A stretch of 64,000 nucleotides of DNA from Larix kaempferi (taxonomy: Eukaryota; Streptophyta; Pinopsida; Pinales; Pinaceae): contig BSBM01000865.1 of the NCBI GenBank assembly GCA_027924585.1, positions 8,878,501 to 8,942,500 of the forward strand, given 5' to 3'. This document shows positions 22,501 through 33,379 of the stretch, in pieces. Within the stretch, counting starts at the first letter, position 1. Each line of letters starts with the position of its first letter. Made by a program: the position numbers and the translations under genes. Below the pieces are notes generated by a model, which made no database searches, was not told where the DNA came from, and saw only the letters and a program-made list of their open reading frames with translations.

Positions 22501-22504
22501 GCTA

Positions 22505-22625
22505 ATAATATATGTACACATATATGTATATATATATGTACATATATATGCATATATATATACATAGATATGTACATATATTATGTATATATATGTGTAC
22601 ATATATACATATATATGTATATATA

Positions 22626-22656
<31 letters not shown>

Positions 22657-22665
22657 ATATTATAG
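22505..22665. repeat. TA/CATATA microsatellite
   Basis: About 160 bp of ATATAC, ATATGT and pure TA runs ending in GATATA repeats. The open frames called across it encode only Ile/Tyr/His runs and are not genes. It lies just 3' of the E5 integrase end. Confidence 0.95.
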
Positions 22666-22679
22666 AAGCTAGCAAAATC

Positions 22680-23017
22680 ATACTAGATTTGAATTTGAGA
22701 CCAAGATCTTGAAATATTTGTTGTTGCAGTAGGTGGAGATATTGCAAATGAATGTGTCTTGGGACAGTGGTTTCTTATAAATCCTTAGCCAATGTCCATT
22801 GGCCATTAACAGCGTATGATCTTCATTAACGTTTCACAATCTTATTGTCATGTTGTCATACATTGATTCCACCCCATATGGCCCCAACCACCGGGTGTGG
22901 ATCTTTCCTTTGAAATCCTTGAACCTGGAATCATAGAGAAAGGCCCAGTCTCCTTCCTTGAATTGATTTTTTTATGAAATGATCAAGCCAATTATTCATC
23001 TATTGTTGCATGATGGA
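22680..23017 (-). pseudogene. Integrase C-terminal end (E5)
   Basis: Minus-strand reading gives the motif for GDWAFLYDSRFKDFKGKIHT, then WLGPYGV and [12 protein letters not shown], the usual closing module of non-chromodomain gypsy integrases. It resumes the frame broken by E6: joining 24135 to 23017 restores a readable FALQQ...SCNN segment. Confidence 0.7.
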
Positions 23018-23482
23018 AGGATTGTTGGGCGTAGCCCAAGTGCAGGATGTTTTGATGAAAAAGATACAGTTGGGAGAGGCCTAACATTAACCAGTTTTGG
23101 GAGAAGCAACTCCACAATTATCGGGAGTAGGGTATCGAGTGAAGTGAAGTTGACAAGAAAGGACCTGTCCCCTTAGTAAAGACAAAGTACTAAGGATGAC
23201 CAAAGGCAGTTGGAGCAGTTATGGATGAAGCGGTGAACTGTCAGCTACAAAAGCATAGATTAAAGAAGCGGAATGGTGCAAAGGACACACCACTGTAGAT
23301 TCAGAGCTGCACGCTGAGAACTACGTCTTTCAGAGTCAGATGAAGCAGTGCAAAAGGACAACATAGCTCCAACGAAGTTAAGGAAAACCGTGGTCAACAA
23401 GAAAACCATGTCATTTTGGGTTTAATGGTACTATGGGGGTTGGGCCATAGTTATTGTAAATATGTGACCTTTAGGCACAATC

Positions 23483-23490
23483 TATATAAA
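23483..23490 (+). promoter_or_regulatory. Putative TATA box of E6
   Basis: CTATATAAAGG, about 460 bp into the solo LTR and upstream of its tandem repeat, the usual place for the U3/R border promoter. Confidence 0.5.
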
Positions 23491-23589
23491 GGAAAATTTT
23501 GTATAAGGAAGGGTTAGATTGTAAGAGATCTCGTTAGACTGATGTTGGTGATTGTTAGATCTAGACTGAGAGAGATCTAAGAGATGAAG

Positions 23590-23735
23590 AGACTTTGCAG
23601 CTGAGTGCGCAGAGATCTATTGTAGAGAAGAGTCTACATCTGAGTGCACATAGATCTATTTTACAGAAGAGTCTGCAGCTGAGTTTGCAGAGATCTATTG
23701 TAGAGAAGAGTCTGCAGCTGAGTGCGCAGACTAGA
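23590..23735 (+). repeat. Short tandem repeat in E6, about 4 copies of 30-50 bp
   Basis: GCAGCTGAGTKYGCAGA followed by GATCTATTNTAGAGAAGAGTCT recurs from about 23597 to 23730. It follows the TATA box, so it would lie in the R/U5 transcript. Confidence 0.75.
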
Positions 23736-24134
23736 ACTGTTACCCCTTCCAAGTAATATAATAACAGTTCCTATGGATGTAGCTCCCATAAGTATGATGG
23801 ATATGTATGATGAATGCGTAGTTATAGGAGTAAGGATAGAAATGATTCAATGAAGTTTGTAGGTTGTTGATAACTGCGAGGTGTGCAGTTACATGTTTGT
23901 ATTTTTATGTTAAGGATATGTTAAGAAAGGCGTACATTACAAGCTCGCATAACACAACCGCGCATCACCAAGGTTGTAGAAACCTGATTTTGTAACCATG
24001 CATCTTCGCTTCGGGTAATACTTTATCATGCTCGTGGGTTGATTTCGAAAGGGCCAGTGAAGGGGATTTTGTTGAATCTACAAGAATAAGTTCGTCGACC
24101 TGGGTCAGCACATAAGTAAAAACCCAACAAGGTT

Positions 24135-24870
24135 GTTGTAATGCAAAGTGAAAAAGTTCATCAATCTCATTGAGCTAATTCAATCAATTCTTCTAAACAT
24201 CAGACATGTCCATGTCGAGCTGTACTACAGTCCTCAAAGTTTTGAATTATATCTCAATTGGCAGGGTGACTTGTTTTCCATAGACTAGCTCATAAGGGGT
24301 ATGTCCTGTTGTGCTCGTCCAGGCTGTTTTATAGGACCACATGGATTCTAGCATCCTATCTTCCTAGTCTCAAAGATGGATCTGCAATGTCTTAGTCAGT
24401 ATTGATTCTAGAATTTTATTGGTTCCCTCCACTTGTCCATTTTCCTGTGGGTGGTATGGTGAGGTTACCCTATGATTGATTCAGTACTTTTCTGTAATGG
24501 AAGTAATAATATTTGAGTTAAATTGAGTTCCACCATCTGTAAGAGTCTCTCGAGGGTATCCAAATCGAACAAATATTTATTCAAAAAGAAAGTCAGAAAC
24601 TACTTGTTTTGTATCCCTTAGTAGTGTTTTTGCTTCAACCCACTTGATGACATAGTCTATGCAAACCAAGATATATGATTTTTTCCTTGATGGAGTATTG
24701 ATGGGTCTCATAAAGTCCAATGCCCACTTCTCGAAAGGTTTCACCATCAATTGTACTTGTTGGGGCATCTCATCTCGCTGAAGAGGACATCCCATCCTTT
24801 GACAACTATTGTAGCTCTTGACATAATCCCAGGCATATTTTAAAACAGAAGGCCAATAGTATCCGAGGTG
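24135..24870 (-). pseudogene. Integrase zinc domain and core (E5)
   Basis: Minus-strand motifs: YNSCQRMGCPLQRDEMP (finger end), FEKWALDFMRPI (first catalytic Asp), VCIDYVIKWVEAK, then after a stop LTDGGTQFNSNII where SDxGxxF is expected, and SPYHPQENGQVEGTNKILES with the catalytic Glu. The second catalytic Asp is still readable (TDGG). Stops near 24576 and in the GTNKIL tail break the frame. Confidence 0.8.
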
Positions 24871-24990
24871 AAGTACTTTATGTGCAGTCCTTTTATTTGC
24901 AAAATGCCTGCCACATGGACCGTCATGACAGGCTTATAGAATGCTATAAATTCCATCTTCCATCATACAACATTAGATGGTCAAGTCTGG

Positions 24991-25530
24991 TCAGGTGTAG
25001 AAAATACACCCCTCTATCCATGAAAATATGCTTCTATGTTGTACTATTCTCTGCCTCTCTTTTAATGATAGGTTAATTGGAAGTATTCCTAGAGCCAAGT
25101 AATTTGCAACATTTGCAAACCAAGGTGTTTTAGTAGACATTGTGAAAACTTGTTCAATCGAGAAGATATATTCAATAGGTGATGATTCAACATTGTTAGT
25201 CATCCTAGAGAGAAAATCAACGACCAAATTATCCTTCCCTGACCTATCCACAATTGTGATATCAAATTCATGTAATAGCAGCAGCCACCTTGTCACTCTA
25301 CCATTAGTGATAGGTTTGTGCATGAGGTATTTAATGGAAGAGTGATTAGTGTGCACAGTGGTCGAGTACCCTGTAATGTAGTGGCAGAACTTGTTAATAG
25401 AATAGATGATAGCCAAGAATTCCTTCTCCATCACTATGCAGTTCAATTCTGCAGAAGTCAAATTTTTACTAATGAAATATATAACATATGGTTATTGAAC
25501 TTCTTGCTGACCCAATACTCCTCCAATGGT
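24991..25530 (-). pseudogene. RNase H and linker to integrase (E5)
   Basis: Minus-strand frame with LTSAELNCIVMEKEFLAIIY, KFCHYITGYSTTVHTNHSSI, KYLMHKPITNGRVTRWLLLL and EFDITIVDRSGKDNLVVDFL, the standard gypsy RNase H end. The catalytic Asp of VHTDH is Asn here (HTNHSS). The linker before the finger follows. Confidence 0.85.
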
Positions 25531-25559
25531 TGTATTGGAAGTGACTACTAAGATTATGA

Positions 25560-26480
25560 AATGCAGGAACCAATTGGGCCCTCTTAGACCAGGTGTTGTT
25601 GAAACTTTATGTTTGATCATTTCCCATACTAATTGGAAAGAATCATACCACTCAAATTATGTATTCTTTGACATTAGGAAAAATAGAGGGCGGGCTATTT
25701 TTAAAAAATTATGCATAAACCTTCTATAGTAGCCTCCATAACCAATAAAACTGTATACCTCTTTTTTTGTGTGGGGGACTAGAAAGCTGAGGATTAATTG
25801 TATTTTTGTTGGGTCTACTTTGATGCCCTCGAGTGAAATGAGATGGCCCAAGACAAATCCCTTTGTAAGAAGCATCTTGCACTTTTCACTACTGAGGCAC
25901 AAGTTTACTTCTATGCATATGATCAGTACTTTTTCCAAATTCTCTAAGGCCTCCTAAAAGTCTCCCTTATGAGAGGTAAATTCATCCATGTAGGCCTCCA
26001 TGCTCTCATCAATCAAATCTACAAATATGCTGAGGAATGCACATTGGAATGTAGCCGAAGCGTTTCATAATCCAAAATAAAAAAAAACCCAGTATGCAAA
26101 TGTTCCCCATGGACATGTGAATGTCATATTGTCTTGGTCTTCTAGAGAAATACTCATATGATTGTACCCATTAAATCCATCTAGAAAGGAGAAGTACTTT
26201 TTCCCAACAATTTTGTCCAACACTTGATTGATGAAAGGCAGTGGAAAATGGTCCTTTTGCGTTTCCTTATTCAATTCCCTGTAGTCCACACAGATGCACC
26301 ATTTCCCATTCTTCTTAGGAACTATGATGAGTGGAGAGACCCATTTTCTGTCTGAAATAGGATAAATAATGTTTGCAACCAACAATTTTTGAAGTTCCTA
26401 CTTGACCACCTCACGTAATGCAGGGTTCATTCTGCACTGCAGTTGTCTGATTTTCCTACATTCGTCTCTGGTATAGATAT
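25560..26480 (-). pseudogene. Gypsy reverse transcriptase (E5)
   Basis: Minus-strand motifs: IIYPISDRKWVSPLIIVPKK, CVDYRELNKETQKDHFPLPF, FSFLDGFNGYNHMSI, FTCPWGTFAYW, then the catalytic position at 25981-25992 reading Y-M-D-E instead of Y-x-D-D, and VLGHLISLEGIKVDPTKI with GYYRRFMHNFLKIARPL. Several stops interrupt it. The altered catalytic motif suggests it was inactive or decayed. Confidence 0.85.
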
Positions 26481-26719
26481 GATGTGTGCACAAGTCAAGG
26501 TGGAGACCTTTCATATCTTTGGAGTCCTAGGAAAATGCATTTTTTTGCTTCCTCAACACATTAGTAAGATTTTTTGTTTTTCCATCTGTTAGTTTAGAAC
26601 TAATCTTCAATGTTTTTCTTGGTTCAATTTCTATGTCTTTGGTGGCAACATTTGAGGTGTCACTAAGAGGTCTTGGAATTATTGCAGTACTTATGGAAGA
26701 ACTAGTCAAGGCATTGTCC

Positions 26720-27162
26720 CCTTAGGAAACAAGGTGAAGCATAGATCTCAGATTATCAAAAATTGATGAAGATGTAGTAGAAGGAATTTCCAAAAATTGA
26801 TTAATCATGTCGTCCTCCATTTGTTCCTTCCTAGCAAGATATTGCTCAATTGCGAACAATTGATGGGAATCGTCTTCTTCATTTGATTCCTCACCATCCA
26901 GCCACATTGGAAGTTCTTTTTCAATATTTGGCTTAGCAGGGGGGTAAAATGTGATCTCTTTAACAAAATTACCATGAGATATCTCCATGTCTCCTGATCG
27001 GAAACCAATGTAGGAATCAGTAGTATCCATCCATGGTAGTTCGAGAATTAACGGATATCCTCCAAGGTTCGATTTGGTCCACAGAACCATAAAGTCAGCA
27101 GGATACTCCCACGAATCCAATGAAATGACAATATATTCTATAATTCCTTCTGGTTCGATAGT
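26720..27162 (-). pseudogene. Gypsy aspartic protease region (E5)
   Basis: The open minus-strand stretch contains SLDSWEYPADFMVL and GGYPLILELPWMDTTDSYIG, the C-terminal flap and LILGRPWLxTxxAYIG segment of gypsy proteases, then an acidic linker. The catalytic D-S/T-G lies beyond 27162 and is missing, because the E7 LTR begins there. Confidence 0.75.
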
Positions 27163-28058
27163 TGTTACACCCAAAATCTACCCATCATGAGATTCAGTGT
27201 ATACACCCCTTGAGTCACCTTGACTACGTAATTGACCTGGAAGGGTTTGTACCCAGTTGTACTAGGTTTTGAGAGGTCGTCATAGGTTGCACTCATGCAA
27301 CATGTGACGTCGCAACTTGCTTCATTGCAGGGTGCGACGAAGTCAGTTAATGGGAAAAAATAGCTTCTTCGAGCCTCTTCTCGAAGCTTGCCGACTTGGG
27401 ACCTTATCCTTGACCTCTAGGGGAGTTGGTACTCAGTTCCTAACACCTTGGGAGGATCCCCTATCTCTCTCCTACCATATATCAACCTATCTTATCCATA
27501 CACTATCCACTTAGTCCTATATAAGTGAAGCTCTACCCCTCTCCAATGGGAGGAAGTCTATGGTGTCTACATGCTGGTGAAATCACTCTTGAGAGATCTC
27601 TACTCATCCTTGAGAGACTCAAGCTTCCTTAGGAGGAAATGGAAAATGACTTTGTTGGAGAAGGGATAGAGCGTTAAGCCTTGGTTGTAGTTCTATATCT
27701 CTGCTATGTACTCCCCTCTTTTTACAGTAATACAAATTGTTTCCACCAATATTGTTCATGTGTGTAATGATATTGAGTAGTTTACCTGCTTAACTGTTTA
27801 CTTAGATCTCTTATTGTATAGATGCTCTTTATTTGTTTCTCTTGTTTCTTGTCTTGACAGGTCTTGCAGCTTGGATCTAACGACTGTTAGACGTGGAGCA
27901 GCATTCAGGATAAAGGATTGCGAAGTGAAAGGTAAGGCATCTAGTACTCGATCCTTAAGTAGATCTAGGAAATGCATTCATAGCCTGTCTTATTTGTTCT
28001 AGACTCACATTGATCTAGGGAGATCCGGATCGCGTCCACTCGAGTGGATTGTCTGTCA
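27163..28058 (+). repeat. 5' LTR of E7 (about 896 bp)
   Basis: Starts TGTTACACCC and probably ends CTGTCA, 8 bp before the primer site. The partner LTR is not in the window, so both edges are inferred. It contains a TATA box at 27518-27525 and a perfect 14-bp palindrome TCCACTCGAGTGGA at 28035-28048 near its end. An inverted pair GTCGCA/TGCGAC lies at about 27310-27336. Confidence 0.75.
27518..27525 (+). promoter_or_regulatory. Putative TATA box of the E7 LTR
   Basis: CCTATATAAG, a good plant TATA match, 355 bp into the LTR with about 530 bp of presumed R-U5 downstream. Confidence 0.6.
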
Positions 28059-28066
28059 AATAAATC

Positions 28067-28084
28067 TGGCTACCATACTGGGGA
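28067..28084 (+). other. Probable primer binding site of E7
   Basis: TGGCTACCATACTGGGGA follows the presumed LTR end. The frame TCTGGCnnC...TGGGGA is that of TAT-type primer sites, but the core is changed, so the tRNA cannot be named with confidence. Confidence 0.5.
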
Positions 28085-30323
28085 TTTACATGTCTTGTTC
28101 TGTAGTTGTCAATCTGAGAGTCATTTTCAGTTGATTGCTTGACACAAGCCTTTTTTTCTTTTGTCACTTGCTTCTTAAAACTAATTCCACTGTCAGATAT
28201 TCATCTTGAAGACTCTGATCTACTTCCTCTGAGTTTGTACTACTCATTCCCAAACCATTTCATGCTTCATTGCTTGGAGATTTGACCCATTTTTGGACTT
28301 AGATCTCGCCTATTGCACCTGGGTAGTGAAGACAGAGAGACACTGTGTCTTTTTGGTCTTTTGTTCTCTGCATGTTAGTTATTCATCACAGTCCTTTCAT
28401 TGGTATACTGCGACAACGTCGCACCCCCCACACTAGTAAAGTGCAACGTCGCACTGTGTACAAACAGAGAGTGCGCCGATTTGTCAAAATTGGCTTGCAG
28501 GCATCCCCTCTCCATCTGTCAACCTGAGTTCTAGTTTGTTGTATGAACTCCCTCTGTGCTGCAAGATCCAGACAGAGACCCCATCCTTGAATTGTGTATC
28601 GAGTGTTTGGATTTGTTTGGATTGATTTTGGGTTCCGTCTTGGACAAGTTTGAGAACCGGTAGTGGCGGACGCTTTTGTCTCCTCCACCTTCATCCACTC
28701 ACCCTTGTATTCTCTCCTCTCCTCACCTGATCTGGTTATTGTATTAGATCAGCTCCTAGACCTCATTCACATCAGCTTTTGAGCTTTGCTTGCTTGGTTT
28801 GCTTGCTACTCTGATTTTGAGTTTTGTGTGTCTTTCAGCTTGACTAAGTGCTTTTCTTTTCTTGAGTTTTTTGAGTGTGTTGAGTGCTGCAAGTAGTGTT
28901 TTCTTTTCAATCATCTGCATCTGAAAGCATAGTTGTTATCAAGTTAATCTTTTGATGCATCCATTGAAAAGTTAAAAGTGCTTCTTTCCCGTCATTTCTC
29001 AAGCTCTGTTGAAGAAAATTGTTCGCGCATCGGAATGTTTTGCTTATGCATTTTTGGAAAAATTGAATGAATGTGTAATCAGCTATGTTTTTCTCGAATT
29101 GTGAATCTCTCATCTTCTTGAAAAGATCAAAGTGTATTTCAATTTTTGCAAAAATTGGTTCCATGCTAAGGAAAGATAGATGCATTTTTAAATTCTTATT
29201 GCTTTTAGTTCATTGGAAGTGAAATTGAAAAGCTTGCATTCTCCATCTTAGAATCCTCTCTTTTCATTAGTGTCATTTGCTTTGAAAAGGAAAAAGAAAA
29301 GGAAAAAAATTGTTGTGATTTGGATTAGTAGTGTTGTGATCTTTGATGTTTCGTACAAAATGAAAAGAATGCTTTTTAGTCAAACTTGATTGAATTGGGA
29401 ATTAGGTTGCAGTTAGCTGGTTTTGGTGATATTATTGGAAATTTGTTTTCTCCTTCCCATAGTTAGAATTCATCGAAAGGAAAGAATATTTTGTGCATGT
29501 AGCTAGGTCCTGCATTATGCTTCCGATTATGTACTTACTCCATGCATTCACTAACCGTCCAAGATAAAATTAATGGTAGAACTAGGTAAAATTTTATAGC
29601 AACTTGTGTGTAAGTTAGAGACGTGTTCCAGCGTCGTTAAGTGTGGAAGCTATCGTTATTTTCCGGCACTGTATCCCGGGGGTATTGTAGTCTTCCACAT
29701 ACTTATTGGTATATCGAGCTCCTTCGTGTACCCACCAAGTACCATAATCCGTACTTGGCGTATATCGAAGGGTGTATCACGTACTCCGTAGTATATCGGA
29801 AGGTCTCTTGCTGAATGGTTGTGCATTAGATAGCACCACTACGGATTTGAGCTCCCACGTACCTTGCATATATCGGGAGACACCACTAGGATTCCTGAGA
29901 CCAACCGAGTTAACCATTTAGCCGTCTTGGAAAAGCAATACACCGAGAACAACACTCGGGGAGATTAGCACGCACGTACTATCCAGGTAATTGGGTATGC
30001 AGGCAAGGGTACGGTCCCAATCCTCCTTGTCATGTCATATTATTGGACCCTGTAGTATATAGCGGTTTGTAATGCCTTGATAATCCCGTGAGCTTCCAGA
30101 CTTTGAATCCACTCTGTCACATAAGTTTGCTTGTTGCCTTAGTTTGAGTAGGTTTTTCTGGACTGCTTTCCTTTTGTAGAGTTCTTTAGGAGAGAACATT
30201 GTTTCAGCTACTTTGGCTGATTTTCCTGACACTCTGGCAGATTTCCCCTAGAGAAGATCCTGTAGGTTCTTAAACTTATCACCCGAATATCCCCTTAACC
30301 AGGAGGTTATTTCGAGGGTAAGG
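28085..30323 (+). other. Long 5' leader of E7
   Basis: 2.2 kb of noncoding DNA between primer site and gag, typical in length for TAT-like elements. The first part holds the hairpin TGCGAC-AAC-GTCGCA at 28409-28423 and an echo GTGCAACGTCGCACTG near 28440. The middle (28700-29500) is T-rich. At 29700-29880 a CGTAC...TATATCG module recurs. Small frames show no motif. Confidence 0.65.
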
Positions 30324-32777
30324 ATGGATCAGAGTGACGCGGTTGTAGTTACTGAAGTGGAAAACCCCACTTTGAATATTGGAGGACATTTGTTTCCACA
30401 TACTCCTCCAGATTCACCTGTCTCTCATCCCCCGCAAGATGAAGAAGCAAAATTCCCACTTCACAAGACCTATCTCCCATTGCACCGGGATATCATGGAT
30501 CATTGGAATGGATAAATCAACCCCAGGTCGACCCCACAGCTGTTGTTGGTCCTTCAGCAACTTATTGGACATCTTTTATCGGTCGCCCAGTGGCTCGTTT
30601 TGCCATCACATCCTCACCTAACTAGACTACTCCAGAACCCCCCAGACCTTTTTACATGCCCAACCTCGCCGAGATTTTCGGTCCACTTCACGATCGCTTG
30701 GCACAATTATGTACCAAGGGTGATGATCTTCAGAGACAAAGTCTAGAGAAATGACCTGGGTTTGGAGATATCCCAGTTCGTCCGATACCTTTTGGTTCAC
30801 CTGAACCATCCCTCCATGACCCAACCATTAATGAGGCTGGTCAACCCTCGCAAGAGTCCAGTCCTGCACTTCAAGTGAACCAACCTGTTGAACAACAATA
30901 GTCTAACACACTTGTCACTACCACAGTCACTTTACCAGCTCCTCCCCCACCTCAAAATTCGAGGGGAGGATACTCCATTCCCCCGGATCATCTTATTGGT
31001 AACGTTACTACTACGGTAGCTAGTCAACAACCTGTGCTCGTTCAACCTTTGGTTAGTGGTCAACCTGTTGTGGTTGGGGGGAAACCCCCATTTCCTAACC
31101 AGAACATAGGTGGTGGAATCCCCAATCGACCTCTCGTTGGACCTTCCCAACCCGCTATAGCATCCACCATGGGATTATCTCATGTTGGGGGCCCATCCAA
31201 TGTAACTCAACCCCCATGGATTCAAGCATATCCAGGTTCCATTAACCCGGCAACGGGCCAATCTAATCCCGGAAACACACCATACGGGATACCCTATCCT
31301 AGAAACCCATACACTCTATGGGGTCAACAGCCCATTTTACAACATGGAACCCAACCAGCTATCCCTCAAGCACCACCACCCCTGAGTCCACCCCCACCTC
31401 CTGCTAGAGGTAGCAGACCCCCACCTAAATTTGGAGGAGGTGAACCTCTACCTTCTGGTGGAGGTCCAACTCATTCTACCAACAACGGCCCCCACCCTTC
31501 TGGCAGTGGAAGGAATGCTCCACCACCCCCCCCCAAGAGGAGGCAACAGAGGACCACCATATCATGGTGGGGGAGGACATTTTCCTTCAGGCGGTGGAGG
31601 CGGTCCACCACCGCGTCTAGGAGGAGGCGGTGGCAGATCTAATTATTATGGAGGCGGTGGTGGTGGTGGCGACCCTCATCCTTCCAGCAGCGGAGGTGGT
31701 GGGGGCCCCCATCCTTTTGGCGGCGGAGGTGGTCCACCACCCCCTCCAGGCGGAGGCAGTGGTGGGCCACCTTATTATGGTTATGGACCTCCACCCCCCC
31801 CTGGTGATGGCGGTGGACCTCCACCTCCTCCCAGTGGCGGAGGTGGAACCCCACCTTATTGGAATGGACCACCTTATGGTGGAAGACCCCCTTACAGTCC
31901 GGGTGGCACACCCCCCTACGGTCAGCTTCCTCCGCAGTCACCTTTTAATCAGTTGATACGAGGCCCTACTGGTCCTTACATGCCTTACCGGTACTATCAG
32001 TACCCGCAGCCCAATCAACAGCTGCCCTTTTTGGCTACTTTGGACTTGCATGATCTATCTCGATTGACGAATGACCCCATCTACCATGGAACTAACTGGA
32101 CCCCGATTCTGATGAAACTTCCATTGGATTTCCCCAAGTTTGACGGCAAGCCGGATGAGGATCCTAAACACCATGTGATGACATACTATTTGTGGTGCTC
32201 ATCCAACTCCCTGATGGACGACTCGATCCATCTACGATTGTTCCAATGGACTCTCACTGGTTTGGATACCAAGTGGTATATCGAATTACCACCTCATTCT
32301 TTTCATGATTTCGTTTCTCTTGCTATGAAATTTTTGACTCATTTCCAACTGCCTATACGGTATGAAACTGGTACGGACCTTCTTACCTCTCTCCACCAAA
32401 ATACCGCTACTCATATTTCTACTCATATACATGAGTGGCGGAGGAGAAGACGATTGATTAAGGCTCCCATTCCAGACCAACTCCTAGCAGATTGGTTTAC
32501 CAAATATCTCATCCCTCACATAGCTCGAGATGTCTCCATGGGCGGTGCTGTCACCGAAGAGCAAGCTATCGCTTGTGCCCATTACTTAGACCTAGTCTGC
32601 GCTCAATCGGGCACGTTGTTTGAAATTCTTCCTGACGCACTCCGTGACACTTATGACCCTACGAAACCTCATAAGGGACCCCAAACTTATGGCATCATTG
32701 GATCCCTTAACACTGAGCCTGCTTCCAATACCATTGGACTGTCGAACCTCCATGGTTCCTCCCCATTACCAAATTAG
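30324..32777 (+). pseudogene. TAT-type gag with Gly/Pro-rich domain (E7)
   Basis: ATG at 30324 (MDQSDAVVVTEVENPT) opens an N-terminal region that goes through stops and a frame change near 30515. It reads PNLAEIFGPLHDRLAQL as a short helical piece around 30650. From 31034 to about 31530 a Pro/Gly/Asn-rich stretch is open. At a C9 run (about 31527-31536) the frame shifts and continues to 32777. The section 31536-31960 is almost only Gly, Pro and Tyr. Then comes the gag core: LPLDFPKFDGKPDEDPKHHV, TGLDTKWYIELPP and FLTHFQLPIRYETG, the retrotransposon gag fold of the TAT group. It should form the particle shell. Confidence 0.8.
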
Positions 32778-32825
32778 GCTGGCCACAACACCACCAAATC
32801 AACCATTCCTGCTATCACTGAAGAG

Positions 32826-33095
32826 GTGAATTGTGTCCAATCAGCTTCATCTCAGAAGTCTGGCGGTAAGAAGAAGAACAAGGGAAAACCCAAGAAATCT
32901 TCCTCCCAACAGGAACAAAAGAGCACTCCTGATGATACCAAGCAGAAGTGGAAACTAAAGTATCCTTGTTTACTGTGCGAAGATGATCACTTCTCTAAAG
33001 AGTGCCCTAATAGAGACGAAGTCCAAAATGTTCTTAGAGATAAACCGACTCCCGTAGTCCTCAATGATCTGTTTTCCACTCAGAATCAGCAATGA
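32826..33095 (+). pseudogene. Gag zinc knuckle segment (E7)
   Basis: After the stop at 32777 another frame reads a Lys-rich tract (KKKNKGKPKKSSSQQ) and then C-L-L-C-E-D-D-H-F-S-K-E-C at 32966-33004, a CX2CX3HX4C knuckle one residue shorter than the usual CX2CX4HX4C. Such motifs bind the element RNA. It stops at 33093-33095. Confidence 0.8.
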
Positions 33096-33379
33096 TTGCT
33101 CAAACCCCCCTAGCCTAGGGGGAACCATCCAATACCGTGCATGTTCTCATGGTGTGTAACGAGACGATCAATTTGAATACTCGCTCGTGATCATATGACC
33201 CAGTCCCTTCGAAGGAACCTACTGGAATTAATGCTGAAAAAGCTTCCAGCTCCCTACCTGATGTCATTGTACCACCAGCTTCTCTCACCATTGAGAATCT
33301 ATCTTTAGATTCGATATTCCGACCACACAAGAGCACGATTCGGAAACCCGTTTTCAATCCTAATGCTCGGGCGACGCAA

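Larger units (their letters stand above)
23023..24129 (+). mobile_element. E6: solo LTR, 1107 bp, unclassified family
   Basis: Ends are TGTTGGGCG and ACCCAACA, giving the inverted termini TGTTGGG/CCCAACA. The flanks are AGGAT (23018-23022) and AGGTT (24130-24134), a 5-bp target duplication with one mismatch. Both flanks are E5 integrase sequence that joins once E6 is removed. It contains TATATAAA at 23483-23490 and a four-copy tandem repeat. There is no primer site, polypurine tract or coding frame, so internal DNA was lost by LTR-LTR recombination. Plus orientation is chosen from the TATA box. Confidence 0.85.
22680..27162 (-). mobile_element. E5: Ty3/gypsy pol remnant, split by solo LTR E6, cut by E7
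   Basis: Minus-strand order from right to left: protease region, reverse transcriptase, RNase H, integrase. The frame is interrupted by many stops. Non-chromodomain type: the integrase end is followed by no chromodomain. No LTR of E5 could be recognised; gag and the 5' LTR would lie beyond the E7 insertion and are not seen in the window. E6 splits the integrase C-terminal part. Confidence 0.75.

Noticed and set aside
22414-22747. Ile/Tyr-rich frames on both strands
   Set aside because: They are translations of a TA-rich microsatellite.
31639-31941. His-rich 100-codon frame on the minus strand
   Set aside because: It is the antisense of the Gly/Pro-rich gag region; codon composition alone produces it.
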